Positions 1 to 9,684 of a stretch of DNA of 64,000 bases are shown here, piece after piece. Under the pieces are notes generated by a model that searched no databases, was not told the origin of the DNA, and saw only the letters and a program-made list of their open reading frames with translations. The translations under genes and the position numbers were made by a program. Source of the DNA: Clostridia bacterium (GTDB taxonomy: Bacteria > Bacillota > Clostridia > Oscillospirales > Acutalibacteraceae); assembly GCA_017475765.1 (NCBI GenBank), contig JAFVEY010000027.1, positions 73,911 through 137,910 on the forward strand, read 5' to 3'. The first letter of the stretch is position 1. Each line of letters opens with the position of its first letter.

Positions 1-1464
1 GTAAACGCACTTCTTGAAGGTGAGTACAGCCGGTTTGAACAGATGTGGCAGAAAGTAACGGAAACCTATCATTGCCCGATTATTCAGAATAACTTTGAAA
101 TGCCGTTCTATCGCCTGATGGGCAACAGGGACTGCTCCGACTATCGGGGAAGATCGAATTTTATCACAAGACTTAATGAAAAATTCTATGAGTATTCTCA
201 GGTTCACGAGGGCTTTTATATTAATGATATCAACTTCATGTCAGCCTCTTATGGCTTGAAAGCATGGAGCAATCCTGCCTATTGGAATATGTATAAATAT
301 GCAATGTGCGTGGAAGCAATACCTGAATTTTCCTTTAATCTTGCCAATATCATCAAATCTGTTTTTGGAAAGAATAAAAAGGCATTGGCACTTGATCTTG
401 ACAATACGCTTTGGGGCGGAGTTGTGGGGGATGACGGTGTTGACGGGATTCAGATCGGTCAGGAAACAGGAGTTTCACAGTCCTATTATGAATTTCAGAG
501 CTATGTAAAGCAGCTGAAATCTCTCGGAGTGATTCTGACCGTCTGCTCCAAGAACGATCACGAAAATGCAATAGCAGGACTCAACCATCCCGAAGGTGTG
601 CTTAAGCCTGATGATTTTATCATCATTAAGGCAAATTGGGAAAACAAGGACAGAAATATCATTGAAACAGCAAACGAGCTTAACATACTTCCCGATTCAA
701 TTGTTTTTGCAGATGATAATCCTGCCGAAAGAGAAATTGTCCGTGCGCAGGTTCCGGGAGCGGCGGTTCCGCTTATGGACAGCATTGAGAATTATATTAT
801 CAATCTTGACAGGAACGGCTATTTTGAGGTGACGAGCTTCAGCGCCGATGACCTGAAAAGGAATGAAATGTATAAGGCGAACGCTCAGAGAGCTGCCCAG
901 CAGGCAGCCTTCGGCGATTACACGGAATATCTGCTCAGTCTTGATATGACGGCAGTAATTGATGATTTTCTGCCCGTATATATTCAAAGAATTACCCAGC
1001 TTACCAATAAAAGCAATCAGTTCAATGTCACGACAAAGAGGTATACCCAAACGGAAATGGAAGCTGTTTCCGAAAGCGGAGAATATATCCGTTTGTATGG
1101 AAAACTGGTTGATAAATTTGGAGATAACGGCATTGTTTCGGTTGTGATAGGACATAAAAACGGAGATGTCCTGGATGTGGAACTTTGGCTGATGAGCTGC
1201 CGTGTTCTGAAAAGAGATATGGAGCTTGCAATGCTTGACAGGCTTGCAGATAGGTGTAGAGAAGAGGGCATAAAGGTCATCCGGGGATATTATTATCCGA
1301 CAGCCAAAAACAATATGGTTCGTGAGCTTTACGGCCGTTTCGGTTTCAGTAAGGTAAGTGAGGACGAGAGCGGCAATACTGTGTGGGAGCTTTCCGTTGA
1401 AGGCTATGAGCCGCAGAACAAGGTGATCAGGGTTGAGGGCAATTCCTCGGTCAAATCAATATAA
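1..1464 (+). CDS. FkbH-type HAD-IIIC protein, 5' end cut by window
   Basis: The frame is open from the first base (V-N-A-L-L-E before the first Met at 43), so the true start lies left of the window. A HAD domain begins with ALDLDNTLWGGVVGDDG, the DxDxT nucleophile motif typical of FkbH. The last 150 or so residues resemble a GNAT-like fold (DNGIVSVVIGHKNGD to YGRFGFSKV). FkbH proteins load a glyceryl group from 1,3-bisphosphoglycerate onto an acyl carrier protein. The ACP gene follows after 15 bases, which supports that role here. What the glyceryl unit is used for cannot be told from this window. Confidence 0.85.
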   Translation, partial: VNALLEGEYSRFEQMWQKVTETYHCPIIQNNFEMPFYRLMGNRDCSDYRGRSNFITRLNEKFYEYSQVHEGFYINDINFMSASYGLKAWSNPAYWNMYKYAMCVEAIPEFSFNLANIIKSVFGKNKKALALDLDNTLWGGVVGDDGVDGIQIGQETGVSQSYYEFQSYVKQLKSLGVILTVCSKNDHENAIAGLNHPEGVLKPDDFIIIKANWENKDRNIIETANELNILPDSIVFADDNPAEREIVRAQVPGAAVPLMDSIENYIINLDRNGYFEVTSFSADDLKRNEMYKANAQRAAQQAAFGDYTEYLLSLDMTAVIDDFLPVYIQRITQLTNKSNQFNVTTKRYTQTEMEAVSESGEYIRLYGKLVDKFGDNGIVSVVIGHKNGDVLDVELWLMSCRVLKRDMELAMLDRLADRCREEGIKVIRGYYYPTAKNNMVRELYGRFGFSKVSEDESGNTVWELSVEGYEPQNKVIRVEGNSSVKSI

Positions 1465-1479
1465 ACAAGGAGAATCGGT

Positions 1480-1722
1480 ATGGACAGCAAGCAGATTTAC
1501 GAAAGACTCAACAAGGTATTCAGGGATGTTTTTGATGATGACAGCATAAGCGTTAATCCGAAAACAACGGCAGACGATATCGAAGACTGGGACAGTCTGG
1601 AGCATATTACGCTCATTTCAGCAGTAGAGCGTGAATTTAAAATCAAATTTAAGATGGGCGAAATATCTTCCATGAAAAATGTGGGAGAAATGGCTCAGAT
1701 TATTGCTTCAAGAGCAAAATAA
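1480..1722 (+). CDS. acyl carrier protein partnering FkbH
   Basis: An 80-residue acidic protein with the carrier motif WDSLEHI; Ser39 is the expected 4'-phosphopantetheine attachment site. It ends in an ordinary ACP helix bundle sequence. AAGGAG lies 8 bases before the ATG. Because it directly follows the FkbH gene and is followed by a terminator, the two are very likely the last genes of one operon, with this ACP as the acceptor of the glyceryl group. It is unlikely to be the fatty-acid ACP, which normally sits with fab genes; this is inferred from context. Confidence 0.9.
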   Translation: MDSKQIYERLNKVFRDVFDDDSISVNPKTTADDIEDWDSLEHITLISAVEREFKIKFKMGEISSMKNVGEMAQIIASRAK

Positions 1723-1736
1723 ACACAAAAAACACA

Positions 1737-1786
1737 AAGGCTTCATTCCTGTAACGGACAATGTTATCGGGAATGAAGCCTTTTTA
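1737..1786 (+). terminator. intrinsic terminator after the FkbH-ACP genes
   Basis: A 12-14 bp stem (AAAGGCTTCATTCC with GGAATGAAGCCTTT) is followed by a T run. Confidence 0.85.
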
Positions 1787-1820
1787 CTATATGTAATACT
1801 GTAAAATACTTTGAAACACC

Positions 1821-1846
1821 AAAGCCTGCGGAATGTCCGCAGGCTT
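1821..1846 (-). terminator. stem-loop downstream of the ABC ATPase gene
   Basis: A perfect inverted repeat (AAAGCCTGCGGA / TCCGCAGGCTTT) lies 41 bases past the stop of the leftward ATPase gene. Its T tract is short, so it is a probable rather than a textbook terminator. Confidence 0.6.
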
Positions 1847-1886
1847 TAAAGAAAGGTGGAAAAATATGAAGATTTTAGTAATAATC

Positions 1887-2999
1887 TTAGTTTGTGATGG
1901 TTCTCTCTGATTCCTTGTCAAAGATATGAATCTTCTCAACGTCGAATGCGATTTCAACCTCTTCGCCTGCTTCGGCAGTAGATGACGGGTCAACACGTGC
2001 AACGCAGGAGGTGCCTTCAATGTTAAGATAGAGATAGATCTCATTACCCATAAGCTCTGTGATATCAACGGAAGCCTCGATGATGCTGTCCTCTGATCTC
2101 TCAAGGAATTCAGGCTCATCATGGATATCCTCAGGACGAATTCCGAGAACAACCTCTTTGCCGACAAAGTGTGAAAGAATGTTCTTCTTGTTCTTTGATT
2201 CAGGCAGCGGAATGGTATATCTTCCGAACTGAATTCCGTAATCGTCACCGGAACGAACGATCGTAGAGTCGATGAAGTTCATCTGAGGTGTACCCATGAA
2301 TCCGGCAACGAACTGGTTACAGGGTCTCTCATAGAGATTCTGAGGAGTATCAACCTGCTGAATGAAACCGTCCTTCATAACAACGATACGGTCAGCCATT
2401 GTCATAGCCTCTGTCTGGTCATGTGTAACGTAGATAAAGGTGGTGCCGAGTCTCTTGTGGAGCTTGGAAATCTCGGTTCTCATGGCTGTTCTGAGTTTTG
2501 CGTCGAGGTTGGAGAGCGGCTCATCGAGAAGGGATACATTCGGGTCACGGACAATAGCACGGCCGAGAGCCACACGCTGTCTCTGACCACCGGAGAGAGC
2601 CTTCGGCTTACGCTCAAGAAGATGAGCAATATCGAGTGATCTTGCAGCCTCTTCAACACGGCGTCTGATCTCATCCGGCGGAGTTTTTCTCAGCTTAAGA
2701 CCGAATGCCATGTTATCGTAAACTGTCATGTGCGGATAAAGAGCATAGTTCTGGAACACCATTGCGATATCTCTGTCCTTAGGTGAGATATCGTTAGCGA
2801 GAACATCACCGATGTGGAGTTCGCCCTTTGAAATATCCTCCAAACCTGCAATCATACGAAGGGTAGTTGATTTACCGCAGCCGGACGGACCAACGAAGAT
2901 AATAAATTCCTTATCCTCGATTTCAAGGTTAAAGTCGCTTACTGCTACAACATTGCCATCGTAAATTTTGTAAACATTCTTTAATGATACACTAGCCAT
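1887..2999 (-). CDS. sugar ABC importer ATPase, MsmK/UgpC/MalK type
   Basis: A 370-residue ATPase with Walker A GPSGCGKST (37-45), Q-loop QNYALYPHMTV, signature LSGGQ (135-139), Walker B LLDEP and the family motif LSNLDAKLR, followed by a C-terminal regulatory (TOBE/MRP) domain. These mark the carbohydrate-uptake CUT1 group. The ATG at 2999 is chosen because AGGAGG sits just upstream; an earlier Met at 3053 lacks a site. No permease or binding-protein gene is adjacent, so it is probably a shared ATPase serving several sugar importers, as known for MsmX/MsmK. The exact sugars are unknown. Confidence 0.92.
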   Translation of the reverse strand: MASVSLKNVYKIYDGNVVAVSDFNLEIEDKEFIIFVGPSGCGKSTTLRMIAGLEDISKGELHIGDVLANDISPKDRDIAMVFQNYALYPHMTVYDNMAFGLKLRKTPPDEIRRRVEEAARSLDIAHLLERKPKALSGGQRQRVALGRAIVRDPNVSLLDEPLSNLDAKLRTAMRTEISKLHKRLGTTFIYVTHDQTEAMTMADRIVVMKDGFIQQVDTPQNLYERPCNQFVAGFMGTPQMNFIDSTIVRSGDDYGIQFGRYTIPLPESKNKKNILSHFVGKEVVLGIRPEDIHDEPEFLERSEDSIIEASVDITELMGNEIYLYLNIEGTSCVARVDPSSTAEAGEEVEIAFDVEKIHIFDKESERTITN

Positions 3000-3243
3000 A
3001 GTTATCCTCCTGAGTTCGCATATTAGGAAAAATGCCCTGATGAAATTGACCAAAACACGGCAAATTCTGACATTACCTCAAAGCGTATTTTTTAATACAA
3101 AATTTAACATCTATAATATAACAGATTTTTGCTTGAAATGAAATACTTTTTTTTACTAAAATATTAATGCTTTGTTTAGGTATAATTCACATAACACAAA
3201 GATTACAGTCAATTTTTGTGCAGTTTGCATATAAAAATAGGGC

Positions 3244-3963
3244 TTAAATTCCATGCTTACGACTGATAATAGCTTTTATTTCATTATATGTAAGCTCCCG
3301 TGACTGTCCGGGGCGCAAAGCACCGTCAAGAAAAACTTCTCCGATGCGCAGTCGTTTGAGCTTTACGACCTCTGCACCGACAGAATGAAACATCTTTTTT
3401 ATCTGGTGAAATTTACCCTCACATATCTCGACAAGTGCTGTTTTTTCTCCGGTTATCTTCATCTCGGCAGGAAGAAAATCAATCTCTCCGCACCGGATTC
3501 CCTGTGAGAAGGCACGAACATCACCTTGGGTGAGTGTTCTGTCACATTCTGCCTCATACAGCTTATATACATGGCTTTTCGGCGACAGCATTTTATGGGC
3601 AAGCTCTCCGTCATCGGTGATGAGGATGAAGCCCTCTGTGTCCTTGTCGAGCCTTCCGGCAGGAAAAAGACCGTCTCTCTTCAGTTCTTCCGGTAAAAGG
3701 TCTATGACTGTTCGGGTTCTGCTGTCACGGCTTGCCGACAGTACGCCCGAAGGCTTGTTCATCATAATGTATAAATGTCTTTTGAAATTCAGCCGTCTGC
3801 CGTCAACCATAATTTCCGACAGATCAGGGTCGAATTTCTCGTCAGGTCTTTTGACCATGATACCGTCAGCGAAAACAAGTCCTTTTTTTATCATCGCTTT
3901 TGCTTCGCTTCTTGTGGCAATATTCTGATTGGACAGTATTTTATCAATTCTTTCCTTCGCCAT
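3244..3963 (-). CDS. rsuA: 16S rRNA pseudouridine synthase, RsuA family
   Basis: A 239-residue protein: an N-terminal S4 RNA-binding domain (about 1-50, RIDKILSNQNIATRSEAK) and a pseudouridine synthase domain with GRLDKDTEGF; Asp106 is the catalytic residue. RsuA isomerises a uridine of 16S rRNA; the closely related RluB/RluE/RluF group cannot be wholly excluded. The start at 3963 has GGAGG 5 bases upstream, within the longer reading frame, so the earlier Met at 3981 is rejected. It stands alone and leftward. Confidence 0.88.
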   Translation of the reverse strand: MAKERIDKILSNQNIATRSEAKAMIKKGLVFADGIMVKRPDEKFDPDLSEIMVDGRRLNFKRHLYIMMNKPSGVLSASRDSRTRTVIDLLPEELKRDGLFPAGRLDKDTEGFILITDDGELAHKMLSPKSHVYKLYEAECDRTLTQGDVRAFSQGIRCGEIDFLPAEMKITGEKTALVEICEGKFHQIKKMFHSVGAEVVKLKRLRIGEVFLDGALRPGQSRELTYNEIKAIISRKHGI

Positions 3964-4080
3964 TTCGTCCTCCGCAATCATAATAAAAACTGTAATATCC
4001 TATTGTATCATATTACAGCCGGCAATTGCAAATATCACTTTTGCGTTTTTCGGCATATTATATTGCAGGAGGTAGCAGCT

Positions 4081-4560
4081 ATGGAAAATATAATATATGT
4101 AGTCGTTCCGGGCGACACCCTTTGGAAACTTGCCGAAACATTCGGCACGGATGTAAATACGATCGCACGCTATAACGGCATTGCAGATCCCGACTATATT
4201 GAAGTCGGACAGGTTCTCAGAATCCCTGCGGAAAACATCAGCGACAACACCGATATTTATGTTGTCCGAAGCGGAGATACACTTTTTGATATTGCAAGGC
4301 TTCACAACACCACAATTGACGAGCTTGCAACCATCAACGGACTGGATAATCCCAATCATATCGAACCGGGTCAGGTTTTAAGACTTCCGACAGAAAATGA
4401 CAATTCTTCCACCGTAAAGGTCTACACCGTCAGAAGCGGCGACACTCTCTGGAAGATTGCACAGAAATTCGGCACAACGGTCATAGACCTTATCAATGTG
4501 AACAGGATTACCAATCCCGATCTGATTTATCCCGGTCAGGTGCTGACCGTCAGAAAATAA
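4081..4560 (+). CDS. protein of three LysM domains
   Basis: A 159-residue protein made almost only of three LysM repeats (about 5-49, 58-102, 112-156), each with the (V)PGDTLWKLA or RSGDTLW pattern and a closing PGQVLR/PGQVLT motif. LysM binds N-acetylglucosamine-containing glycans such as peptidoglycan or cortex. There is no signal peptide or enzyme domain, so it is either cytosolic, carried out another way, or used in the mother cell on the forespore. The ATG at 4081 follows GCAGGAGG; the frame is open further upstream but without a site. The flippase gene converges on it with 2 bases between stops. Confidence 0.85.
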   Translation: MENIIYVVVPGDTLWKLAETFGTDVNTIARYNGIADPDYIEVGQVLRIPAENISDNTDIYVVRSGDTLFDIARLHNTTIDELATINGLDNPNHIEPGQVLRLPTENDNSSTVKVYTVRSGDTLWKIAQKFGTTVIDLINVNRITNPDLIYPGQVLTVRK

Positions 4561-4562
4561 TT

Positions 4563-6077
4563 TCAGAAAAGAACAGCCTTTCTTTCAGCCGAAAAACCCC
4601 TTCGGCTGAAATGGCAGATCATAATGGTGGGGCAGTAGAAGCCAAGGCACAGAAGCAGTTTGAAGAAGAGGTCTGCTGTGCCGCCGAAAAGATCGGGGAG
4701 GATAGTTGAAATAAGGCAGGGGATCAGAATACAGACGGCAGGAAGTATGATATTGTCAAAGAGGTGTATTTTCAGCTTTGTGACACGAATCAGTCCCCAT
4801 ACACTCATTGATGTATTGAGAAGTTCGCTGAAAATGATAATAAAGACAACTCCTGCCGCCCCTGTGACAGGAAGAAGAAAATAGGTCAGAATGACTCTGA
4901 TGACTGAATCAATCACATTATATATAAGATAGCTGGTCTGTTTGTTCAGTCCCTTCAACATACCGTCAACGCTTGAATCAAGATACATAAGAGGGACAAC
5001 AGGCGCAAGCGCTGCAATATAAAAGCCTGCTTTGTCGGAATGATAGATCAGCCGTCCGATTTCATCCGAGAAGAAGATGAAGATGAACATGACGGGAATG
5101 GAATATTTAAGTGTTGCAGAGATCATTCTTTCGGCTATGTGGCTGATGCTTTTTTTGTGATTCAGCGCATTTGCCTGCGACATCTCTGTTATCACAAGAG
5201 AAGCAAACGGAAGAATAAAGACGGACGGAAACACAATGACAGGCATTGCCATTCCGCCGATCATTCCGTATTCCGAAAGTGCCTGTGCGCTGTCTGCACC
5301 GAATTTCATCAGTCCGGCAGGGATAAGCATATTTTCAACTGCCGCAAGACCGCTTCTCAGTCCTGAGCTTGCCGTACAAGGCAGAGCAATCGGTGCAGCC
5401 TGACGAAACAGCTTTCGTACAGGCTCTCTTTTTTTGCCCAGCCTTTTTATATCGCAGAGATACAGTATCAGAGAATAGACAAACGAAAGCACCTCCGCCG
5501 CTGTCGTGCCGGATACGGCAGCGCAGCAGGCGGCTGCGAGGTTTTTGGGGGCAAAAAATGTAAAAACAAATACACACATACCTATTTCCGACACCTGCTC
5601 CAGAAGCTGTTCCCCGGCTGTACGAAGCATTTTTCTCTGGGCTGTAAAATAACCTCTCAAAACAGCAGAAAACGACATAAAAGGCATGGATGGCGCCAGC
5701 AGCTTCAAAGCAGGAACGGTTCTGACATCTCTCAGAAATACGCCGCCGAGTATATCAGCACAGGAGAACAGGACTGCTGCAAGAGCTGTGCTGAAAATTA
5801 CAGAAAATAATAATATCCTTTCGGTAACGGAAACTGCCTTTACATTTTCGCACCTTGCCAGACAGTCGCTGACAAGCCTTGTCACTGTTATGGAGATGCC
5901 TGATGTCGATATCAGCGCAAAAAAAGCATAGACCGTCAGTATCAGCTGATAAATACCGAGTCCCTCCGAGCCGATCTGCTCCGAGAGATAGACCCTGAAC
6001 ATCATGGCAAGGCTTCTTATGATAAGCGCACAGGCTGCCATTATCATTCCGTTTTTTATAAACAGCCGCTTTTGCAT
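4563..6077 (-). CDS. SpoVB-like polysaccharide flippase (MOP superfamily)
   Basis: A 504-residue, very hydrophobic protein with about 14 predicted membrane segments and a polysaccharide-biosynthesis/SpoVB-type N-terminus (GSEGLGIYQLILTVYAFFALIS). Members move lipid-linked glycans, including lipid II, across the membrane; SpoVB is needed for spore cortex synthesis. Whether this paralogue acts in sporulation or general envelope synthesis is not shown. GGGAGG lies 8 bases before the ATG. The 3' end holds a strong hairpin (about 4585-4613) with no T tract. Confidence 0.82.
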   Translation of the reverse strand: MQKRLFIKNGMIMAACALIIRSLAMMFRVYLSEQIGSEGLGIYQLILTVYAFFALISTSGISITVTRLVSDCLARCENVKAVSVTERILLFSVIFSTALAAVLFSCADILGGVFLRDVRTVPALKLLAPSMPFMSFSAVLRGYFTAQRKMLRTAGEQLLEQVSEIGMCVFVFTFFAPKNLAAACCAAVSGTTAAEVLSFVYSLILYLCDIKRLGKKREPVRKLFRQAAPIALPCTASSGLRSGLAAVENMLIPAGLMKFGADSAQALSEYGMIGGMAMPVIVFPSVFILPFASLVITEMSQANALNHKKSISHIAERMISATLKYSIPVMFIFIFFSDEIGRLIYHSDKAGFYIAALAPVVPLMYLDSSVDGMLKGLNKQTSYLIYNVIDSVIRVILTYFLLPVTGAAGVVFIIIFSELLNTSMSVWGLIRVTKLKIHLFDNIILPAVCILIPCLISTILPDLFGGTADLFFKLLLCLGFYCPTIMICHFSRRGFSAERKAVLF

Positions 6078-6108
6078 GGTGAATGCCTCCCGTATAAAAT
6101 ATTAAAAC

Positions 6109-6137
6109 TTGACGAAATATTCGATATAGTTTAAAAT
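6109..6137 (+). promoter_or_regulatory. promoter of the ABC exporter operon
   Basis: TTGACG (6109-6114), 17 bases, TAAAAT (6132-6137), about 38 bases before the start of the first half-transporter gene. Confidence 0.65.
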
Positions 6138-6174
6138 CTAAAATATATCAATGCAAAACAAAAAGGAGATAAAA

Positions 6175-7905
6175 ATGTATAAGCTAAGACGATTTTTAAA
6201 AAGCTACCTGTTCCAGCTTATCGTCGGTCCGGCATGTAAGCTGACAGAAGCTGTTCTGGAGCTGATGATCCCCCTCATCACGGCGGATATCATTGATAAC
6301 GGCGTGAAAAACGGGGATATAGATTATGTTATCCGAAAAGGCTGTCTGATGATACTGATGGGGGCGCTCGGACTTTGCTTTGCGCTTGTTTGTCAGAAAA
6401 CCGCCTCCATCGCCTCTCAGGGATTCGGAACACAGCTGAGGAATGCCATGTTCAGGCATATCAATTCTCTTTCTCATGCGGAGCTTGACAGGATCGGAAC
6501 GCCGTCACTCATCACAAGAATGACCAACGACATCAATCAGCTTCAGCTGGCAGTTGCCATGCTGATCAGACTGGTGATACGTGCGCCGATTCTTGTTGTG
6601 GGGGCAGTCATCATGGCAATGATGATAGATTTGAAGCTGTCGCTGATATTCTTTATATCCTCTCCGCTGATAGCGGTGGTGCTTTATATTGTAATGCACA
6701 GATCGGTGCCGTATTTCAAGGTCATGCAGGGAAAGCTGGATAAGGTTTCGCTGATTTCACGGGAGAATCTTTCGGGAAACCGTGTCATTCGTGCCTTTGA
6801 CAAACAAAGCTCGGAGCAGGAACGCTTTGACGAAAGTAACCGGCAGGTTGCCGAAACAGCTGTAAGGGTGGGAAGAATATCTGCTCTTCTGAATCCTCTT
6901 ACATATATCATTGCGCAGGGTGCCGTCATTGCGATCGTCTGGTTTGGTGCCTGCTCAGTCAATGTCGGAGGACTTCAGACGGGCGAGATCGTCGCCCTTG
7001 TCAATTATATGACGCAGATACTTCTCACTATGATAGTTGTGTCAAATCTGGTGGTTATTTTTACAAAGGCAGCAGCTTCCGCCGCAAGAGTCAATGAAGT
7101 TTTTGATACAAAACCGTCCGTAACGGAGAAAACGTCCGATGATATCCCGACAGATAAATCGGCGCCTGCCGTTGAGTTCAGGAATGTTTCCTTCGGATAT
7201 CAGAATAACGGCTATGCGCTGAGAAATATCAGCTTTAAAGCTGAAAGAGGAACTACTGTCGGAATTATCGGGGGAACAGGTTCAGGAAAATCAACGCTTG
7301 TCAATCTGATACCGAGGTTTTATGATACAAATGAGGGAAGCGTTTACATAGACGGCAGCGATGTCAGGGACTATCCGTTTGAGCAGCTGAGAAAAAATAT
7401 GGGTATCGTTCCGCAAAAGGCAGAGCTTTTCGGAGGAACGATCAGGGATAATATGATGTGGGCAAAGTCTGACGCTAGTGAAGAGGAGATCATAAGAGCG
7501 CTTAAAATATCACAGGCATACGAATTTGTAAGCAAACTTCCCGAAGGGATGGAAAGACAGGTATCGGCAGGCGGCAAAAATCTTTCGGGCGGTCAGCGTC
7601 AGAGACTGACGATTGCAAGAGCGCTTGTCGGAGAACCCGAAATATTGATACTGGATGACAGCGCAAGCGCACTTGATTTTGCAACGGATGCCGCTCTCAG
7701 AAAGGCGCTGAGGGAGGAAACGGAGGGCATGACGATATTGATGGTTTCCCAGCGTGTCGGAACGGTGCGTTATGCCGACAAAATACTGGTGCTTGACAAC
7801 GGAGAGCTTGTCGGAGAGGGCAGACACAGCGAACTGATAAAGAACTGCCCTGTGTATAAGGAAATATGCCTGTCGCAGCTCGATCCGGAGGAGGTGGAGA
7901 ACTGA
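6175..7905 (+). CDS. ABC exporter half-transporter with degenerate ATP site
   Basis: A 576-residue half-transporter: six membrane segments (about 1-300) then a nucleotide-binding domain with Walker A GGTGSGKST and signature LSGGQ. Walker B reads ILILDDS, so the catalytic Glu is replaced by Asp, and the H-loop His is Gln (MVSQRV). Both changes are hallmarks of the non-catalytic partner in heterodimeric exporters such as TM287/288 and BmrCD. The ATG at 6175 has AAGGAG upstream; an in-frame Met at 6151 does not. The next gene overlaps by one base, so the two are coupled. Confidence 0.92.
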   Translation: MYKLRRFLKSYLFQLIVGPACKLTEAVLELMIPLITADIIDNGVKNGDIDYVIRKGCLMILMGALGLCFALVCQKTASIASQGFGTQLRNAMFRHINSLSHAELDRIGTPSLITRMTNDINQLQLAVAMLIRLVIRAPILVVGAVIMAMMIDLKLSLIFFISSPLIAVVLYIVMHRSVPYFKVMQGKLDKVSLISRENLSGNRVIRAFDKQSSEQERFDESNRQVAETAVRVGRISALLNPLTYIIAQGAVIAIVWFGACSVNVGGLQTGEIVALVNYMTQILLTMIVVSNLVVIFTKAAASAARVNEVFDTKPSVTEKTSDDIPTDKSAPAVEFRNVSFGYQNNGYALRNISFKAERGTTVGIIGGTGSGKSTLVNLIPRFYDTNEGSVYIDGSDVRDYPFEQLRKNMGIVPQKAELFGGTIRDNMMWAKSDASEEEIIRALKISQAYEFVSKLPEGMERQVSAGGKNLSGGQRQRLTIARALVGEPEILILDDSASALDFATDAALRKALREETEGMTILMVSQRVGTVRYADKILVLDNGELVGEGRHSELIKNCPVYKEICLSQLDPEEVEN

Positions 7906-9674
7906 TGGCACAAAAGAAGAAACTTTCCGGAAAAGCCAACAAGGAAACGATCAAAAGAATCCTCGGGTATGCAGCACCCTACCATACGAAGATCCTTTTG
8001 GCGCTTGTCTTTGCCATACTGTATGTTGCTTTGAATTTGACGGCACCGATATTGGTCGGCTGTGCCATTGATAAGGCTGTCGGCGTGGGGCAGGTCGATT
8101 TCAAAGGAATACTCAATCTTATTTTGCTGATAGCAGCAACGGTCATATGTTCGTCCGTTTTTCAATGGCTGATGAATCTTTGCACCAATCTGGTCGCTTA
8201 TGGGACAATGCGTGATCTGAGAAGGGATATATATGCAAAATTCAATACCGTTCCGCTGAAATTCATAGACGGCAGGCCGCACGGCGATCTTCTGAGCAGA
8301 ATGATCAATGATGTCGATTCTGTCGGTGACGGACTTCTTCAGGGGATCACACAGCTTTTTTCGGGAATCGTGATGATTATATGCACACTCGGCTTTATGG
8401 TGTTTATCAATGTCTATATTGCTTTGGTGGTAGTTGTGATAACTCCTCTTTCCATGTTTGTTGCCGCATTCATCACAAGAATGTCACAGAAGCAGTTCCG
8501 TGAGCAGTCAAAAACACAGGGCGAGATCAGTGCCTATATCGAAGAATATATCGGTCAGCAGAAGGTGGTGAAGGCGTTCGGATTTGAGCAGCGTTCACAG
8601 AAAAGCTTTGAGGAGATCAATGCCCGTTTGAAGGAATGTGGACAGAAATCCCAGTTTTACTCATCGCTTGCCAATCCGTGTACAAGATTTGTCAACGGAC
8701 TTGTGACGACAGCCGTTTGCGTTGCCGGGGCGGTAAGCGTTATCAGGGGCAATATGTCTGTCGGTCAGGTCGTCACCTTCATTACTTATGCCAATCAGTA
8801 TACAAAGCCGTTCAACGAGGTAACGGGAGTGATACCGCAGCTCCAGACGGCGCTTGCAGGGGCAGACAGAGTATTCAGGCTTCTTGATGAGCCTGATCAG
8901 AAGCCCGACCCCGAAAATGCAGCTGTTTTTGAGGATTGTAAGGGCAGGATTGATATTGAGAATGTCAGCTTTTCCTATACTCCTGACAAAAAGCTGATAA
9001 CCGATTTCAATCTTCATGTACGTCCGGGTCAGAGAATCGCTATTGTTGGTCCGACAGGCTGCGGAAAAACCACCATGATCAATCTTCTCATGAGGTTTTA
9101 TGACATTGACAGCGGCACGATCATGATAGACGGTAAAAGCATTTACGATATTACAAGAAGCTCTCTCCGTACCAAATATGGAATGGTGCTTCAGGACAGC
9201 TGGCTTTATAATGCGACCATATTCGATAATATCGCCTACGGAAAACCTGATGCGACAATGGAAGAGGTAAGGATGGCGGCAAAAAAGGCATATATCGACA
9301 GCTTTATTGAACGGCTTCCCGACGGCTATGACACCGTTATCACCGAGGAAGGCGCCAACCTTTCTCAGGGTCAGAGACAGCTCATGTGCATTGCAAGGGT
9401 CATGCTCTGCAATCCGCCCATGCTCATTCTTGACGAAGCCACCAGTTCCATTGATACAAGAACGGAAATAAAGATACAGCAGGCATTCAATGCCATGATG
9501 AAGGGCAGAACAAGTTTTATCGTTGCACATCGTCTTTCCACCATCAGGGAAGCCGATATCATTCTTGTGATGAAGGACGGAAACATCATAGAGCAGGGCA
9601 GTCATGCCGAACTCATGGAGAAACAAGGCTTTTATCATAACCTGTATAACAGTCAGTTTGCACAGACTGTTTAA
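7905..9674 (+). CDS. ABC exporter half-transporter, catalytic partner
   Basis: A 589-residue half-transporter: membrane domain (about 1-330), Walker A GPTGCGKTT, Walker B MLILDEAT with the catalytic Glu, and H-loop VAHRLS. The signature is LSQGQ rather than LSGGQ, the matching non-consensus side of a heterodimer with one weak ATP site. It begins at the ATG overlapping the partner's TGA (TGATG). Together they form an exporter of the multidrug/lipid type; the substrate is unknown. The operon ends at a bidirectional terminator. Confidence 0.92.
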   Translation: MAQKKKLSGKANKETIKRILGYAAPYHTKILLALVFAILYVALNLTAPILVGCAIDKAVGVGQVDFKGILNLILLIAATVICSSVFQWLMNLCTNLVAYGTMRDLRRDIYAKFNTVPLKFIDGRPHGDLLSRMINDVDSVGDGLLQGITQLFSGIVMIICTLGFMVFINVYIALVVVVITPLSMFVAAFITRMSQKQFREQSKTQGEISAYIEEYIGQQKVVKAFGFEQRSQKSFEEINARLKECGQKSQFYSSLANPCTRFVNGLVTTAVCVAGAVSVIRGNMSVGQVVTFITYANQYTKPFNEVTGVIPQLQTALAGADRVFRLLDEPDQKPDPENAAVFEDCKGRIDIENVSFSYTPDKKLITDFNLHVRPGQRIAIVGPTGCGKTTMINLLMRFYDIDSGTIMIDGKSIYDITRSSLRTKYGMVLQDSWLYNATIFDNIAYGKPDATMEEVRMAAKKAYIDSFIERLPDGYDTVITEEGANLSQGQRQLMCIARVMLCNPPMLILDEATSSIDTRTEIKIQQAFNAMMKGRTSFIVAHRLSTIREADIILVMKDGNIIEQGSHAELMEKQGFYHNLYNSQFAQTV

Positions 9675-9684
9675 AATCCGAAAA

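Noticed and set aside
3775..4080. N-terminal extension of the LysM protein
   Set aside because: It is antisense to rsuA and lacks a ribosome site; the ATG at 4081 has a strong one.
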